12,207 nt of DNA, taken from CAZSHG01 sp964459995 (lineage in GTDB: Bacteria > UBP14 > UBA6098). The DNA lies in contig CAYWOR010000032.1 of assembly GCA_964459995.1 (NCBI GenBank), forward strand, positions 1-12,207, written 5' to 3'. The translations under genes were made by a program, and so were the position numbers. Positions 1-6,765 of this stretch are shown piece after piece (within the stretch, counting starts at the first letter, position 1; each line of letters opens with the position of its first letter). The notes under the pieces were generated by a model. That model did no database searches. It was given only the letters and a program-made list of their open reading frames with translations, and was not told the origin of the DNA.

Positions 1-481
1 GCCCACCATGTGTATAAAGAAAGCTGTCCTCCAAAGCCGCAAAATGGTAAGAGGCTCCGGGAGTATGCATATATGACCAGTATCTGGCGTATGTTGTTCT
101 AAAATCAAACGCAAAGACAAATCCATCACCAACTACAAAGGTCCTAACACTGTCAATAGCACAACCTATCAAATCTGCTGATACGAATCCCGAATCGGTA
201 AAAAATGTATCGATTTGGGTAGAGTTCCATGGATTCATATATTTTATACTTCTATTCCCTGATAACCACACCATAAAAGAATCCCCCATAGCAAGGTCCC
301 AGTGTCCTGTTCCGGAGTAGCTCCATCCGGCAGGCCAGGTGTCGTTTACAGGCTCATGCCAAAAATTACGGTTCGTCGGCGCATCGAGCCAGTCGATCAT
401 CCGGCAACGCAGGCTGTCATTGCCAAAGGCAATAGAGGCCAGCAGGCCGAGGGCGAGTAAACAAATTATATTTCTCTTCAT
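1..481 (-). CDS. Exported propeller-like protein, 3' part missing (paralogue A)
   Basis: The start ATG at 481 follows a good ribosome binding site (AAGGAG, gap 5) and a promoter at 507-534. About 160 codons are present and the gene runs off the left edge. Residues 1-20 (MKRNIICLLALGLLASIAFG) are a signal peptide with no lipobox, so secretion to periplasm or beyond is expected. The mature start, NDSLRCRMIDWLDAPTNRNF, has no function I recognise. From about residue 68 the chain alternates short hydrophobic strands with G/D turns (for example TFVVGDGFVFAFDF), which resembles blades of an LVIVD-like beta-propeller; this fold is inferred. A close paralogue in opposite orientation starts at 11731: residues 21-67 are almost identical in DNA, residues 68-144 are strongly diverged, and YHFAALEDSFLYT is identical again. 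It is divergent to the porin gene. Coding is certain; the function is unknown. Confidence 0.85.
   Translation of the reverse strand, partial: MKRNIICLLALGLLASIAFGNDSLRCRMIDWLDAPTNRNFWHEPVNDTWPAGWSYSGTGHWDLAMGDSFMVWLSGNRSIKYMNPWNSTQIDTFFTDSGFVSADLIGCAIDSVRTFVVGDGFVFAFDFRTTYARYWSYMHTPGASYHFAALEDSFLYTHGG
12..49 (-). repeat. 38-nt identical block, left copy
   Basis: Encodes YHFAALEDSFLYT and is identical over 38 nt to 12160-12197 in inverted orientation, after a 231-nt diverged stretch (50-280). Confidence 0.95.
281..421 (-). repeat. Inverted homology block, left copy (codons 21-67)
   Basis: This 141-nt block is 137/141 identical to 11791-11931 in the opposite orientation. Silent positions are conserved too (43 of 47 codons identical). 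A shorter identical stretch of 18 nt (GCCCTCGGCCTGCTGGCC, 454-437) lies in the signal peptide, separated by 15 diverged nt. Confidence 0.95.
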
Positions 482-506
482 ATGAACTCCTTTACTTCTA
501 ACAGTA

Positions 507-534
507 ATGGTAAGCCTAAGTCTCAGAATGTCAA
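507..534 (-). promoter_or_regulatory. Sigma70-like promoter of paralogue A
   Basis: On the minus strand a perfect -35 TTGACA (534-529) is followed after 16 nt by a -10 TACCAT (512-507). Transcription would start about 20-25 nt before the ATG at 481. It lies back-to-back with the porin promoter at 594-622. Confidence 0.5.
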
Positions 535-593
535 CCATAATTTGAATTCGCCGACGGTCTTTCGAAAATATTCATCTATCCACAAGTTTATCC

Positions 594-622
594 TTGTCAA
601 ATGCAAAATGAGGAGCTATTTT
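594..622 (+). promoter_or_regulatory. Probable promoter of the porin gene
   Basis: TTGTCA (594-599) and TATTTT (617-622) are separated by 17 nt, an acceptable sigma70 arrangement. Just after it, at 628-641, the heptamer TTGTGAA occurs twice in tandem, in or next to the expected start of transcription. That could be a small operator or chance. Confidence 0.35.
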
Positions 623-661
623 GGACGTTGTGAATTGTGAACTTTAACGAAGGAGTTGAAT

Positions 662-1681
662 GTGATTAGAAAACCTTTAATTATCGTGCTTCTGGTGGCT
701 GTATCGGCTGTCACTCTGTTCGCCCAGAAAAACACCACTGTCAACTGGTTCGGCTATATTCGAAGCGCATATACCTATTCAATCGTCGATGAAGCTGACA
801 ACACCAACGAATTCAATATGCTTTTAACGACATTGGGGCTGATGGCGAATATCAACGAATACTCCCAGGTCTTCATGTTTGCCTATTTCGATGCCTCCGC
901 GCTAACCAGCGCATCGGAAGGCACTGGCGGATTAATGACTAATTCGAGCAAATTCGCCTCGATTCTCGATGCCGAGATGCGTTTCAAGCCGCTGAAAGGC
1001 CTTCAGCTTACCATGGGGCAATTTGTTACACCCTTCGCGACAGAACATCTTCTTTCTGCATCGAAGATCGATTTCGTGAATCGCGGCTATGTTGTCCAGA
1101 ACTCGCCAGCGTATCGGGATGTTGGAGCTTATCTGAAATACAGTCATGATTATTTTACGGTTTACGGCGGTGTTGTTAATGGCTCCGGCATGAACCAGCG
1201 CGACGCGAACAACCATAAAAACCTTGTCGCAAGAGTAGAAGTTAAACCTATCGATGGCCTGTTTATTTCCGGCGCGACATCGATTGGCAAGGACAATAAT
1301 CCGATCGATAGCGATGCCCTCGATAGAAATTTTTACGCAGGGAATATTTCATACAAAATTAAAAGCTTCTTCGTTACTGCAGAAGCCTCGATTCAGGACT
1401 ACGATGGCGACAACACGACCGCGATGTTCGCCCATGCATTTTATGATGTCCCTGTAGATTGCAAAATTGTTAAATTAGTAACTCCGGCATTTCGTTACGA
1501 TTTCATCGACCCGCCCGGCGAAAGCGACAAAACCGACAGAATGACCTTCGGATTAACGCTTAATTTCGATAAGATCAAATGGCTGAGTCATTTTCGTCTA
1601 AACTACGAGATGATAAGCTCCGAAGGGGCAATCGACCCGCCGGATAATATAATCGCAGAATTCCAGATGCGTTTCGATTAA
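662..1681 (+). CDS. Outer-membrane porin, phosphate-selective porin O/P-like
   Basis: A predicted beta-barrel porin of 339 residues for diffusion of small solutes, possibly anions, across the outer membrane. I chose GTG at 662 because AAGGAG (650-655) lies 6 nt upstream; the in-frame TTG at 656 directly abuts that site and is unlikely. Residues 1-20 form a signal peptide ending in LFA before QKN. The mature chain consists of alternating amphipathic strands with aromatic girdle residues, and a segment typical of the OprO/OprP family (GQFVTPFATEHLL, DFVNRGYVV, RDVGAYLKY, YGGVVNGSG). It ends in a strand, AEFQMRFD, where the aromatic is penultimate, not last. It is a single-gene unit with its own terminator. 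The family is seen from motif pattern; the substrate is unknown, since no phosphate genes lie nearby. Confidence 0.8.
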   Translation: MIRKPLIIVLLVAVSAVTLFAQKNTTVNWFGYIRSAYTYSIVDEADNTNEFNMLLTTLGLMANINEYSQVFMFAYFDASALTSASEGTGGLMTNSSKFASILDAEMRFKPLKGLQLTMGQFVTPFATEHLLSASKIDFVNRGYVVQNSPAYRDVGAYLKYSHDYFTVYGGVVNGSGMNQRDANNHKNLVARVEVKPIDGLFISGATSIGKDNNPIDSDALDRNFYAGNISYKIKSFFVTAEASIQDYDGDNTTAMFAHAFYDVPVDCKIVKLVTPAFRYDFIDPPGESDKTDRMTFGLTLNFDKIKWLSHFRLNYEMISSEGAIDPPDNIIAEFQMRFD

Positions 1682-1706
1682 ACCCCGAGATAGCTTAATT
1701 GCCGCA

Positions 1707-1732
1707 GGGAGGGTATTCACCCTCCCTTTTTT
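1707..1732 (+). terminator. Rho-independent terminator of the porin gene
   Basis: A perfect 8-bp GC-rich stem, GGGAGGGT (1707-1714) with ACCCTCCC (1719-1726), has a 4-nt loop and is followed by six T (1727-1732). It sits 25 nt after the porin stop codon. Confidence 0.92.
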
Positions 1733-1749
1733 CACAAGTTTCTTTTTTC

Positions 1750-1778
1750 TTGACATTCTTATCCTCGTTTCTTACAAT
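1750..1778 (+). promoter_or_regulatory. Strong sigma70 promoter
   Basis: A perfect -35 TTGACA (1750-1755), a 17-nt spacer and a -10 TACAAT (1773-1778) lie just after the porin terminator. This is the best promoter in the window. It would produce a leader of about 80 nt before the ATG at 1865. Confidence 0.75.
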
Positions 1779-1805
1779 GAATGTAGGAATTGAAAACTGG
1801 AGCTT

Positions 1806-1851
1806 ATGAATGGACAATAGTTTCTTAGCAAGAAAATCCATGCGATTGTCC
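1806..1851 (+). promoter_or_regulatory. Structured 5' leader with nested inverted repeats
   Basis: Between the promoter and the gene at 1865 there is an outer pair GGACAAT (1812-1818) / ATTGTCC (1845-1851), and inside it a second perfect pair TTTCTT (1821-1826) / AAGAAA (1830-1835) with a 3-nt loop. The outer stem ends 2 nt before the AGGAGA ribosome binding site (1854-1859), so folding could affect translation. A four-codon frame (ATG at 1806, stop TAG at 1818-1820) overlaps the 5' arm and has GGAG close upstream. The pairings are seen; a regulatory role is inferred. No known riboswitch class is recognised. Confidence 0.4.
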
Positions 1852-1864
1852 TTAGGAGAACAAC

Positions 1865-3301
1865 ATGAAACGAATATCGATTCTTCTCGTTATCTTAGCT
1901 GTCATGCCCCTTTCCGCATGGGAAAGGGGCTACCAGCTCGATCCGCATGTCAGCCGTTTCTATGACATTCTCGAATTGCCCAGTGGTAATATGTTATGGC
2001 TTGCCGAAGCACAAAAAGCGACACTTCTTGAAACCAATATGGGAGGCGATTCGTTAGTTCTTACCAGATTTCCAGAAATCGACAGCACATTCTGGGCTTA
2101 TTCTATGGAATATGGCGCGGATTCATCAATATGGATTGCAGGATACCACTATAATGGAACCGACAGAAAAGCTTCCATTATGATTCTTGACAGCGATTGC
2201 AACATCTTAGATTATATAATATACGATATTTATGGTTATGATTTCCGTCCGAAATTGATTTTCGATTCCGAAAAAAATTGTGTTGTTGTGGGGAATCATA
2301 GAGTATCTGGAGAATATATAGGCTGGGTTTTTAAAACGAATCCAGCCGGGAGTTTGATATGGGCAAAAACCCTCGATACCGGCGGGAGAGTTTGGTTCAC
2401 AGATATCCTTATTGCATCTGATAACAGTTATTATCTTGTCGGTGGTTTTCAGGACGCAGTCGAATGGATTGGTAGAACAATTATAATTCACGTCGATGAG
2501 AGCGGTGATTCTCTAAACGGCGTGGTTTTGCCCTTCGATTCGTCTTTCACGCGTTCAGCAGAACTCGTAGGAGACAGCGCTATTTACCTCTTTGGCCAAT
2601 CAGCACCTCCGGGAGCCTGGTATTATAATTCCTGGATTGCCATGTTAGACCTGGATTTGAACCTAATATGGCAGAAACACTACGATTTTTTCTCTCCGTC
2701 CTATATCTTCGATTCCGAACCTATTTCTGACAACCGAATAATACTCGGATATAATGTTTTCGATGATATTGGGTTGCTTCTCTTCGATTCTATGAACGGC
2801 GATACTATTTACACTCAGAGATACTCGTCCCCCGGAACCACTGAAGTCGGGAATAAACTCAGAGTAATGTCGAACGGAGATTACGCTGTTGCGGGTGTTC
2901 ATAGCGCAGGACTTACGCGATGTCTTGGTTTCCGGGTTGACTCTCTTGGAAGTCACGTGCCGGCATCGATTGATGAAACTTCGGAACTGCCATCATACTT
3001 GGCAATAAAAACCTACCCCAATCCTTTCAATTCCGCGGTAACCATAACCGCGCCGTCGGGGGCGGAAATAGAGATATTCGATGTGAACGGACGTCGCGTA
3101 GCACTCGTTCCCTTCGGCTCGGCTCAGGGAGCGATTTTCCGGTCGTTGAGCGAAGTCGAAACGACCGCGGACGGCCAATTCATCTGGCACCCCGCCCCAT
3201 CTCTCCCTTCCGGTGTGTATCTCGTCAATGCGCGTTTCCTTAGCGAAGACAGACATAGAGGTAAAAAAGAGGTTAAAAAAAGGGTAGTGTATTTGAAATA
3301 A
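1865..3301 (+). CDS. Secreted beta-propeller protein with T9SS-like C-terminal sorting domain
   Basis: 478 residues. The ATG at 1865 is preceded by AGGAGA (gap 5). Residues 1-18 form a signal peptide (MKRISILLVILAVMPLSA). Residues about 25-365 hold repeated units of roughly 50 residues of the type 'DGxYxVxGxxxx...DxxLxxxDxxGxxxWxK' (SDNSYYLVGGF, NGDYAVAGVHS, GSLIWAKTL), that is, a delta-60-like beta-propeller. Residues about 380-478 match the T9SS type A sorting domain: YPNPFNSAVTI (384-394), IFDVNGRR (404-411), LPSGVYLV (447-454), KKRVVYLK at the end. In the FCB group this domain directs transport across the outer membrane and surface attachment or release. Between FDVNGRRVALVP and FIWHP there is an insert of about 20 residues that the sister domain at 3344 lacks; it is encoded by a REP-like palindrome. 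No enzyme motif is seen, so a binding or adhesive role is a guess. Confidence 0.85.
   Translation: MKRISILLVILAVMPLSAWERGYQLDPHVSRFYDILELPSGNMLWLAEAQKATLLETNMGGDSLVLTRFPEIDSTFWAYSMEYGADSSIWIAGYHYNGTDRKASIMILDSDCNILDYIIYDIYGYDFRPKLIFDSEKNCVVVGNHRVSGEYIGWVFKTNPAGSLIWAKTLDTGGRVWFTDILIASDNSYYLVGGFQDAVEWIGRTIIIHVDESGDSLNGVVLPFDSSFTRSAELVGDSAIYLFGQSAPPGAWYYNSWIAMLDLDLNLIWQKHYDFFSPSYIFDSEPISDNRIILGYNVFDDIGLLLFDSMNGDTIYTQRYSSPGTTEVGNKLRVMSNGDYAVAGVHSAGLTRCLGFRVDSLGSHVPASIDETSELPSYLAIKTYPNPFNSAVTITAPSGAEIEIFDVNGRRVALVPFGSAQGAIFRSLSEVETTADGQFIWHPAPSLPSGVYLVNARFLSEDRHRGKKEVKKRVVYLK
3110..3166 (+). repeat. REP-like inverted-repeat element inside a coding sequence
   Basis: Two related units face each other: TTCGGCTCGGCTCA (3113-3126) and TGAGCGAAGTCGAA (3147-3160); the first matches the reverse complement of the second at 11 of 14 positions. 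The second unit lies in a hairpin with a perfect 7-bp stem GGTCGTT (3141-3147) / AACGACC (3160-3166); the first lies in a CCCT/AGGG stem (3110-3113, 3126-3129). The 'CTTCG-CT---GCTCAGG ... TTGAGCGAAGTCGAA' pattern is one I know as a dispersed palindromic repeat in many bacterial genomes, often translated as '(F)DFAQ' and 'RSLSEVE'; here it reads FGSAQG and RSLSEVE. It is in frame and adds about 20 residues to the sorting domain of the gene at 1865-3301. Confidence 0.75.
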
Positions 3302-3305
3302 ATCA

Positions 3306-3321
3306 GATATTATATAATATC
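3306..3321. repeat. 16-bp perfect A+T palindrome between convergent genes
   Basis: GATATTATATAATATC (3306-3321) is a perfect palindrome in the 42-nt gap between the convergent genes ending at 3301 (+) and 3344 (-). It could act as a weak two-way terminator or cruciform, but it has no GC stem and no clear T-tract. No better terminator exists in this gap. Confidence 0.4.
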
Positions 3322-3343
3322 GAGCTAAAACGGTGTTATTATA

Positions 3344-6025
3344 CTATTTAATATATACAACACGCTTTGAAATCTCATACTCTCCGGCTTTTGCTCGCAC
3401 TAAGTAAACACCGCTTCCGAGGGAACTCGATGGTCTCCAGATTTGGTTTCCTCCCGGAAATTCAGTAACGTGTCTGCCATTAACATCGAAAATACTGACG
3501 ATAGCATTTTCCGGAGCAATTATTCGGCATGCTGAATTAAATGGGTTCGGCTCGATATTCAAAACGAACTTATCTGGTGTAATTATGTCGTCAGAAAGAC
3601 CAAAATGTATAATAGTATCAACGCATACTGGCCACGTGTAATCGCCTACAATATGAATGCCAGTTGGCGGAGCAATTGCCATTGCAACAAATTTATATTC
3701 ACCATAATAATCTGCTTTGCAAATTGAGCCCGAATAATGCATCGGAGAAGTCTCGACTAATACAACAATTGGTATATCGATAACGCCCTCTTCGCCTGCT
3801 GGAACATCATATGATGTATCAATTCGCACTATATAGACCCAACAGCTATCTACAGGCGTGGAAGTTTCTGCATGGAAACGTATCGAGTCATCGATTTCCT
3901 CCAATGTAATCGTAAGAATTTCTGGTGTCTCCATCGGAGACCTCGATGCAAGCCCTGCACCCCATGTTATCGTTTCGCCAATCGAGCCGTCTTCGCCGTT
4001 AGGCAATGGTTCTCTATGCCCGACACTATCGCCGTTGTCATCAAAGAGTGGGATTTGTTTAGTATCTCCAATTACTTCTCTAACAAGCGCGGCGGCCCAA
4101 TTGAAAGTATCTTTGAAATTATAGCCGAGCATAAGTTTATACCATATCATATGGCCAAAATAAGCTCCTGCAACATAATAAGATACAAGGGAATCACTAG
4201 TCGATGTCATCATAACTCTACCGCTCGCAGAAAGCTCGTCGATGAACGAACCTGACAGACATGCATTATAAACGGTGTTAATTCGATAAGCATCATTGAT
4301 CGAGGTATATTTTTTATACATCGAATCGAGTTCCGAAGGTGTAAGAACAGCTCCGCCAACCATAGGGTAACGGTTTGTATCTCCATGATCTGTCATATAC
4401 ACATATAGATTTGTTGCTACATCACTTCGATAGCCTGCCCAAGTCTCGAAAGCTGTGAGTAGATTAGCCTCATTTGCCAAACATCTGACATCGTTTCTCG
4501 AATCCCCATCTAAATCGAGATTATTTGTATGATGCAAGACAAATATGTTTTCTTTTTTAAGCCCTCTCGTTATACAGGTTTGATAAGCTTTTTCCATCGA
4601 GATGTAATGCCTACCTTCATGCGTTGTATTAACTAAAATTGCAAGTTCATCTTCGCCGCCCCTACACAAGGTGGAATGGGAGATATGGGGAATATCAGTT
4701 ATAGTCGGAGTTACAGAGTTGACCACAGGGTTAACGACACGTGATGTTATCGTTGGGCTTGAAATTGAAGGTGTAACATATCTGATTTCCGGAGTTACAG
4801 TGTCTCCCATGCAGGTTATCCCTGCAAAATTCAGTTTCACGAGAAGAATATCCCTGTCCGACAATCCTGTTTCTTCGGTAAGTCCGGCAATTGAATAATC
4901 CCCATATTCCGACCGCACAATAGAAGCCCCAGTTTGATTTCCAACTCCGCCGGCTGTGGTTGCCCAATCGAAATCGCCGTTCGACTTGAATTTAACCAAA
5001 AATACATCGCTTCCACCGCCACCGAAACTACTTGTCGAGCCAGAGACGATATAACTGCTGTCCGGAAGTTGTATTAGCGATCTTCCGTAATCGTTGGCGC
5101 TACCACCAGCGGTGCGCGCCCATTGGAGGGTTCCGGCTGAATTGAATTTCAGTAGGAATAAATCGCCAGTTCCAACTCCGAAAGTCCAGGTAACCCCGGC
5201 GACAGCATAACCGCCGTCAAAAGTCTGTATCACATCATGACCGATCTCGTTGCCGGAAGCTCCGTTGACAACGCGTGTCCATTCAACGTCGCCGCCGGAA
5301 GTAAGCTTACAGAGTATTAGATTATCGTAGGTCGGTGAACCCGCACCGTAGCCGCCGACTTGACCTGTGAAAATATATCCTCCGTCGGTTGTTTGAATAA
5401 TCGTATGCGCCCTGTCGTAAAAAGACCACCCTATAGCGCGTGCCCATTCCATATCGCCCGCACCCGAAAATTTCACAACAAATAAATTTGAATAATCGGT
5501 AGAATCTTGCGGGTAACTTTCGGTATATCCTGAAACAATGAATCCATAATCGGGCAAAGTCTGAGCTACCGAGAAACCAATATCATTATAATCCCCATTT
5601 ACAGTCCGCGCCCATTCCAATGTGCCATCGAAATTCATTTTAACAAGCATCAAAGCAAAATATGGCGGATCCGGATAAGGTGGTGCAAAGCTCCACGTGT
5701 ATCCTGTCAGAGCATAGTAATGCCCCGGAGTTCTAATTCCGGCGTAAAGAACATCGCCACCAGCTCCGCCAATAGCCTTCGCCCATTCGACAATTCCGTC
5801 TTCCTTGGCGAATTTCACCAGAAGAAAATCCGAATTCCCGGCCCCATAGCTAAATGTCCCGCCAGCTATCGAGAGATACTCTGTCGGAAAGGAGGTTTTC
5901 ATTATGCTTTGGCCCCAGTCTTGTTCAGCGCCCCCAACCTTTTGATATGATTGGTTTTGTCCTAAACATGCGACTGTAGCAAAAATCACCCCAATGATCA
6001 GAATTGTATTCTTCATATCTATCAC
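3344..6025 (-). CDS. Secreted seven-repeat propeller / legumain-like (C13) cysteine peptidase with T9SS-like tail
   Basis: 893 residues from the GTG at 6025. Residues 4-23 form a signal peptide. Residues about 29-405 hold seven units of 50-57 residues (GGYxVxGxTxSFGxGxxDxxLVKFxxxGxxxWARTxGG), a delta-60-like seven-bladed propeller. After a P/S/T-rich linker (about 409-452), residues about 460-690 look like a clan CD peptidase, closest to family C13: YVYMTDHGD with His547 and YNACLSGSF with Cys589, 42 residues apart, each after a hydrophobic strand, then RVMMTSTSDS. A beta-rich stretch (about 700-810) leads to the sorting domain: PNPFNSACRI (827-836), IFDVNGR (845-851), SGVYLV (871-876), KRVVYIK. 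It probably works outside the cell or on its surface. GTG at 6025 has AGGAAAG upstream and overlaps the stop of the flavoprotein gene (GTGTGA); ATG at 6016 is the alternative, with a poorer site. The substrate is unknown; C11 or C14 membership is possible. Confidence 0.8.
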   Translation of the reverse strand: MIDMKNTILIIGVIFATVACLGQNQSYQKVGGAEQDWGQSIMKTSFPTEYLSIAGGTFSYGAGNSDFLLVKFAKEDGIVEWAKAIGGAGGDVLYAGIRTPGHYYALTGYTWSFAPPYPDPPYFALMLVKMNFDGTLEWARTVNGDYNDIGFSVAQTLPDYGFIVSGYTESYPQDSTDYSNLFVVKFSGAGDMEWARAIGWSFYDRAHTIIQTTDGGYIFTGQVGGYGAGSPTYDNLILCKLTSGGDVEWTRVVNGASGNEIGHDVIQTFDGGYAVAGVTWTFGVGTGDLFLLKFNSAGTLQWARTAGGSANDYGRSLIQLPDSSYIVSGSTSSFGGGGSDVFLVKFKSNGDFDWATTAGGVGNQTGASIVRSEYGDYSIAGLTEETGLSDRDILLVKLNFAGITCMGDTVTPEIRYVTPSISSPTITSRVVNPVVNSVTPTITDIPHISHSTLCRGGEDELAILVNTTHEGRHYISMEKAYQTCITRGLKKENIFVLHHTNNLDLDGDSRNDVRCLANEANLLTAFETWAGYRSDVATNLYVYMTDHGDTNRYPMVGGAVLTPSELDSMYKKYTSINDAYRINTVYNACLSGSFIDELSASGRVMMTSTSDSLVSYYVAGAYFGHMIWYKLMLGYNFKDTFNWAAALVREVIGDTKQIPLFDDNGDSVGHREPLPNGEDGSIGETITWGAGLASRSPMETPEILTITLEEIDDSIRFHAETSTPVDSCWVYIVRIDTSYDVPAGEEGVIDIPIVVLVETSPMHYSGSICKADYYGEYKFVAMAIAPPTGIHIVGDYTWPVCVDTIIHFGLSDDIITPDKFVLNIEPNPFNSACRIIAPENAIVSIFDVNGRHVTEFPGGNQIWRPSSSLGSGVYLVRAKAGEYEISKRVVYIK

Positions 6026-6627
6026 ACAAGCTTCTTTCCTAAGTTGTTCGCCTTATCGAGATAGAATTCTACCCCTCGTTTTTCGATTGCACCGGCATAT
6101 AAAGTGCCCACGAAATCGGCGTTGAGTGAGCGTTTCGCGACATCTTTTATCACCGGCGAAGCATTATCGCAAAAGGGTTTCAAAATTGGGGGAACGAGTG
6201 AGTTTGTAATTATCACAGCCGCCTTCCGTTGCTTTAATGAACGAGGGGTTGGGACTCCGGAAAGAGTAAGAATCTTACCTTCCGGTTTGGCGAAAGTCCA
6301 ACATACCCTTTCGAGAAAGGCCATCATAAGCGCAGTTGGATAACCCATATGAAGCGGTGTGCCGAAAATAAGGCTGTCGGAAACGAGCAAATCCGCGCTG
6401 AGCATGTCCATATCGTCTCGAATTGAGCACTCGCTGATAGGGGCGTCTGTTTTCCTATTTCTACAGGCAAGACAATTATTGCAGAAGCTAATCCTATGAT
6501 CTCCCAGATAAATCTTCTTTACCGACATATCCGGATTCACAGAAAGCGCTCCATTAATCGTTCTATCAACCAAAGTATCGGTGGCTTTGCCTTTGCGGAC
6601 GCTCCCGACAATCGCTAAAAGCATCAT
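6022..6627 (-). CDS. NADPH-dependent FMN reductase / iron-sulfur flavoprotein-like
   Basis: 201 residues with the flavodoxin-like fold. The N-terminal strand and phosphate loop are LLAIVGSVRKGKATDTLVD (about 3-21), which should bind FMN phosphate. Cys49, Cys52, Cys55 and Cys67 form a CX2CX2CX11C pattern resembling the compact cluster site of archaeal-type iron-sulfur flavoproteins and of related 'multimeric flavodoxin' proteins; whether a 4Fe-4S cluster is present is not certain. ADLLVSDSLIFGTPLHMGYPTALMMAFLERV is the typical second half of the flavin site. No signal peptide, so cytoplasmic electron transfer is expected; partners are unknown. AAGGAG (6638-6633) serves two adjacent ATGs, 6627 (gap 5) or 6624 (gap 8). 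Its last codons overlap the start of the peptidase gene, suggesting co-translation although the two functions look unrelated. Confidence 0.82.
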   Translation of the reverse strand: MMLLAIVGSVRKGKATDTLVDRTINGALSVNPDMSVKKIYLGDHRISFCNNCLACRNRKTDAPISECSIRDDMDMLSADLLVSDSLIFGTPLHMGYPTALMMAFLERVCWTFAKPEGKILTLSGVPTPRSLKQRKAAVIITNSLVPPILKPFCDNASPVIKDVAKRSLNADFVGTLYAGAIEKRGVEFYLDKANNLGKKLV

Positions 6628-6669
6628 TAAGACTCCTTAAAGATGGAAGATTTATCTCTCCCTAATGGA

Positions 6670-6699
6670 TAAATAAGGATCATCGACTGCAAAAGTCAA
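6670..6699 (-). promoter_or_regulatory. Possible promoter of the flavoprotein-peptidase pair
   Basis: In the 138-nt gap after the amidohydrolase gene, the minus strand has TTGACT (6699-6694), an 18-nt spacer and TATTTA (6675-6670). This would let the flavoprotein and peptidase genes be transcribed apart from the amidohydrolase. The -10 is weak. No clear terminator is visible in the gap. Confidence 0.35.
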
Positions 6700-6765
6700 G
6701 TTCTGATTTGCGAAGCCCGAAATTAACTCCTCACTCTCCGTAAATTTCTGAAAACTCCATCAAGA

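Noticed and set aside
4..23. Lipoprotein signals in the exported proteins
   Set aside because: Cysteines near the signal peptides (for example LLALGLL after C7 in the paralogues, or TVAC in the peptidase) do not fit a proper lipobox with L/V/I at -3 and a small residue at -1 before Cys.
656..661. TTG at 656 as the porin start
   Set aside because: The ribosome binding site AAGGAG ends at 655, directly next to it; GTG at 662 has correct spacing and gives a normal signal peptide.
2993..3256. Minus-strand frame of 87 codons over the REP-like element
   Set aside because: It is antisense to the sorting domain; the readable FDFAQRP and RSLSRAEG are only the palindrome read backwards.
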